The notes under the pieces: model-generated
The model's input: only the letters and a program-made list of their open reading frames with translations
Database searches by the model: none
What the model was told of the DNA's origin: nothing
Shown: piece by piece, positions 62,053 to 64,000 of the stretch
Layout: each line of letters opens with the position of its first letter
Numbering within the stretch: the first letter of the stretch is position 1
From: Mycobacterium asiaticum DSM 44297
GTDB taxonomy: Bacteria; Actinomycetota; Actinomycetes; Mycobacteriales; Mycobacteriaceae
Direction: 5' to 3'
NCBI RefSeq assembly: GCF_000613245.1
Contig: NZ_HG964936.1
Span: forward strand, 900,821-964,820
Length of the DNA: 64,000 nucleotides
Program-made: the position numbers and the translations under genes

Positions 62053-64000
62053 ATGCCGGTGGTGGCCGACCCTTTGATCGCGGGGCTGGACGACGAGCAG
62101 CGTGAGGCCGTGCTCGCCCCGCGCGGTCCGGTCTGCGTGCTGGCCGGCGCCGGCACCGGGAAGACCCGCACCATCACCCATCGCATCGCGCAGCTGGTGG
62201 CCGGCGGCCACGTCGCGGCCGGACAGGTGCTGGCCGTCACCTTCACGCAGCGCGCGGCGGGGGAGATGCGGTCGCGGTTGCGGTCGCTCGACGCGACGGC
62301 GCAGCTCGGTTCGGGCGTCGGGGCGGTGCAGGCGCTCACCTTCCACGCCGCCGCGCACCGTCAGCTGCGGTACTTCTGGCCGCGGGTGGTCGGCAACACC
62401 CGCTGGGAATTGATGGACACCAAGTTCGCCGTCGTCGCGCGCGCGGCCGGCCGCTGCCGGCTCAATGTCAGCACCGACGACGTACGGGACCTCGCCGGCG
62501 AGATCGAATGGGCCAAGGCGTCTCTGATCGTCCCGGAGGACTACGCGCGCGCGGTGGCCGCCGCCGGCCGCGACACTCCGATGGACGCCGAGAAGGTGGT
62601 GGCGGTCTACACCGCGTACGAGGCCTTGAAGGTTCGCGACGAGTCCGTCACGCTGCTGGATTTCGACGACCTGCTGCTGCACACCGCCGCCGCTATCGAG
62701 AATGACGCTGCGGTGGCCGCGGAGTTCCGCGACCGCTACCGCTGCTTCGTCGTCGACGAGTACCAGGACGTGACGCCGTTGCAGCAGCGGGTGCTGACGG
62801 CCTGGCTCGGTGACCGCGACGACCTGACCGTCGTCGGGGACGCCAACCAGACCATCTACTCGTTCACCGGAGCCTCGCCACGCTTCCTGCTGGACTTCTC
62901 GCGGCGCTTCCCGGACGCGACGGTGGTGCGGCTGGAACGCGACTACCGGTCCACCCCGCAGGTGGTGTCGCTGGCCAACCAGGTGATCGCCACCGCCCGG
63001 GGCCGCGTCGCGGGCAGCAAGCTGCAGCTGATCGGTCAGCGCGAAGCGGGCCCGGCGCCGTCGTTCCGCGAGCATCCCGACGAGGCCACCGAGGCCGCCT
63101 CCGTCGCCGCCGAGATTGCCGCGCTCATCGAATCCGGCACCGCGCCAGCCGAAATCGCGATCCTGTACCGGGTCAACGCCCAGTCCGAGGTCTATGAGGA
63201 GGCGCTGACCGAGGCCGGCATTGCCTACCAGGTCCGCGGCGGCGAGGGGTTCTTCAACCGCCAGGAGATCAAGCAGGCGCTGTTAGCTCTGCGCCGCGCC
63301 GCCGAGCGCGGCGCCGAGGGCGACCAGCCGGACCTGCCGCAGCTGGTGCGCGGGTTGCTGGAGCCGCTCGGGCTGACCGCCGAGCCGCCGGTCGGGACCC
63401 GGGCGCGTGACCGGTGGGAGGCGCTGGGCGCGCTTGCCGAACTGGTCGACGACGAGGTGGCGGAGCGTCCGCGGCTGGACCTGCCCGGCCTGGTGGCCGA
63501 GTTGCGGGTGCGGGCCGACGCGCGACACCCACCGGTGGTCCAGGGCGTCACCCTGGCCTCCCTGCACGCGGCCAAGGGTCTGGAATGGGATGCGGTGTTC
63601 CTGGTCGGCCTGGCCGACGGCACGCTGCCCATCTCGCACGCCCTCGCGCACGGCCCTGACAGCGAAGCCGTCGAGGAAGAGCGTCGGCTGCTGTACGTCG
63701 GAATCACCAGGGCCCGCACGCATCTGGCGCTCAGCTGGGCGCTGGCGCGGTCGGCGGGCGGCCGGCAGAGCCGCAAGCCGTCGCGCTTCCTCAACGGCAT
63801 CGCCCCCCAGACTCGGGTCGAGGCGGCACCGCCGAAGTCGCGGCGCAACCGCGGTCCCGCGCGCTGCCGGGTCTGCAATAAGGACCTGACCACGCCGGCG
63901 GCGATCATGCTGCGGCGCTGCGAATCCTGTTCCGGCGACGTCGACGAGGACCTGCTGCTTCAGCTCAAAGACTGGCGGCGCGACGCCGCCAAGGAACAGG
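62053..64000 (+). CDS. uvrD2: SF1 DNA helicase UvrD2 (3' end outside the window)
   Basis: DNA helicase of the UvrD family, essential in M. tuberculosis (Rv3198c, 700 residues). About 649 codons are present, open to the window edge. Motifs: Walker [13 protein letters not shown] (about 33-44), [33 protein letters not shown] (motif II), [13 protein letters not shown] (III), [12 protein letters not shown] (IV), [11 protein letters not shown] and [10 protein letters not shown] (VI). Two cysteines pairs, CRVC near the end and CESC 20 residues later, form the tetracysteine zinc motif of UvrD2; the HRDC domain that should follow is cut off. ATG 62053 aligns with the orthologue; ATG 62044 is an alternative. 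Confidence 0.95.
   Translation, partial: MPVVADPLIAGLDDEQREAVLAPRGPVCVLAGAGTGKTRTITHRIAQLVAGGHVAAGQVLAVTFTQRAAGEMRSRLRSLDATAQLGSGVGAVQALTFHAAAHRQLRYFWPRVVGNTRWELMDTKFAVVARAAGRCRLNVSTDDVRDLAGEIEWAKASLIVPEDYARAVAAAGRDTPMDAEKVVAVYTAYEALKVRDESVTLLDFDDLLLHTAAAIENDAAVAAEFRDRYRCFVVDEYQDVTPLQQRVLTAWLGDRDDLTVVGDANQTIYSFTGASPRFLLDFSRRFPDATVVRLERDYRSTPQVVSLANQVIATARGRVAGSKLQLIGQREAGPAPSFREHPDEATEAASVAAEIAALIESGTAPAEIAILYRVNAQSEVYEEALTEAGIAYQVRGGEGFFNRQEIKQALLALRRAAERGAEGDQPDLPQLVRGLLEPLGLTAEPPVGTRARDRWEALGALAELVDDEVAERPRLDLPGLVAELRVRADARHPPVVQGVTLASLHAAKGLEWDAVFLVGLADGTLPISHALAHGPDSEAVEEERRLLYVGITRARTHLALSWALARSAGGRQSRKPSRFLNGIAPQTRVEAAPPKSRRNRGPARCRVCNKDLTTPAAIMLRRCESCSGDVDEDLLLQLKDWRRDAAKEQ

Overview
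The window is high-GC actinobacterial chromosome and is clearly Mycobacterium. Its gene content and order follow the M. tuberculosis segment running from about Rv3242c down to Rv3198c (comF-like, secA1, tgs3, ppk2, desA3, aroA, sigH-rshA, pdtaS, whiB1, entC, rhlE, moeZ, adnA-adnB, nudC, mrx1, uvrD2), with the + strand here equal to the Rv 'c' strand. Several islands absent from M. tuberculosis at this locus point to a non-tuberculosis, probably slow-growing, mycobacterium. Species cannot be fixed from the sequence alone. All assignments come from reading translated sequence, motifs and recalled synteny; no database was searched.

Layout. 1-2.9 kb: end of an unrecognised gene, an extra L,D-transpeptidase, a ComF-like phosphoribosyltransferase and the long ribosome-hibernation factor. 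3.0-5.9 kb: secA1. 5.9-9.5 kb: a small module of an unknown protein, a protein with two HD-GYP-like domains plus a LuxR helix-turn-helix, and an MddA-type methanethiol methyltransferase; the two outer genes carry the same inverted repeat at the same distance from their start codons. 9.7-15 kb: lipid genes, namely a frameshifted tgs3, ppk2, and the DesA3 desaturase with its reductase, both preceded by strong palindromes. 15-25.9 kb: an accessory catabolic island with an AraC regulator, flavin monooxygenase, cholesterol-oxidase-like and other GMC oxidoreductases, a beta-keto acid cleavage enzyme, nitrilase, and a thiolase divergent from an HxlR regulator. 26-33.8 kb: rsgA, aroA, SRAP protein, a methyltransferase, an acyl-CoA dehydrogenase/ligase pair, YbaK and an SDR.

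33.9-37.3 kb is a stress-regulation centre: sigH with a visible autoregulatory promoter and two possible translation starts, anti-sigma rshA, the 24-residue ribosomal protein bL37, biotinylated TB7.3, histidine kinase pdtaS, and whiB1 with a tandem pair of CRP-like sites. 37.6-52.6 kb holds mixed housekeeping genes (diacylglycerol-kinase-like, entC, gpm2, a ParA orphan, rhlE, a frameshifted ferritin-like gene, an MmpS-like gene without a visible start, TB9.4, TetR, DUF3152, moeZ, ATL, lipV). 52.6-64 kb is a DNA-repair and redox block: adnA-adnB helicase-nuclease, an RCK potassium channel, nudC, a PknH-sensor-like lipoprotein, mrx1 and uvrD2, which runs off the window end.

SigH-type promoter sequences (GGAA-N18/19-CGTT) stand before sigH, moeZ and mrx1, tying these dispersed genes into one thiol-stress circuit. 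Two genes (tgs3 and the ferritin-like gene) carry single-base frameshifts in or beside G runs, and a third (MmpS-like) lacks an ordinary start; these may be genuine decay or base-calling errors.
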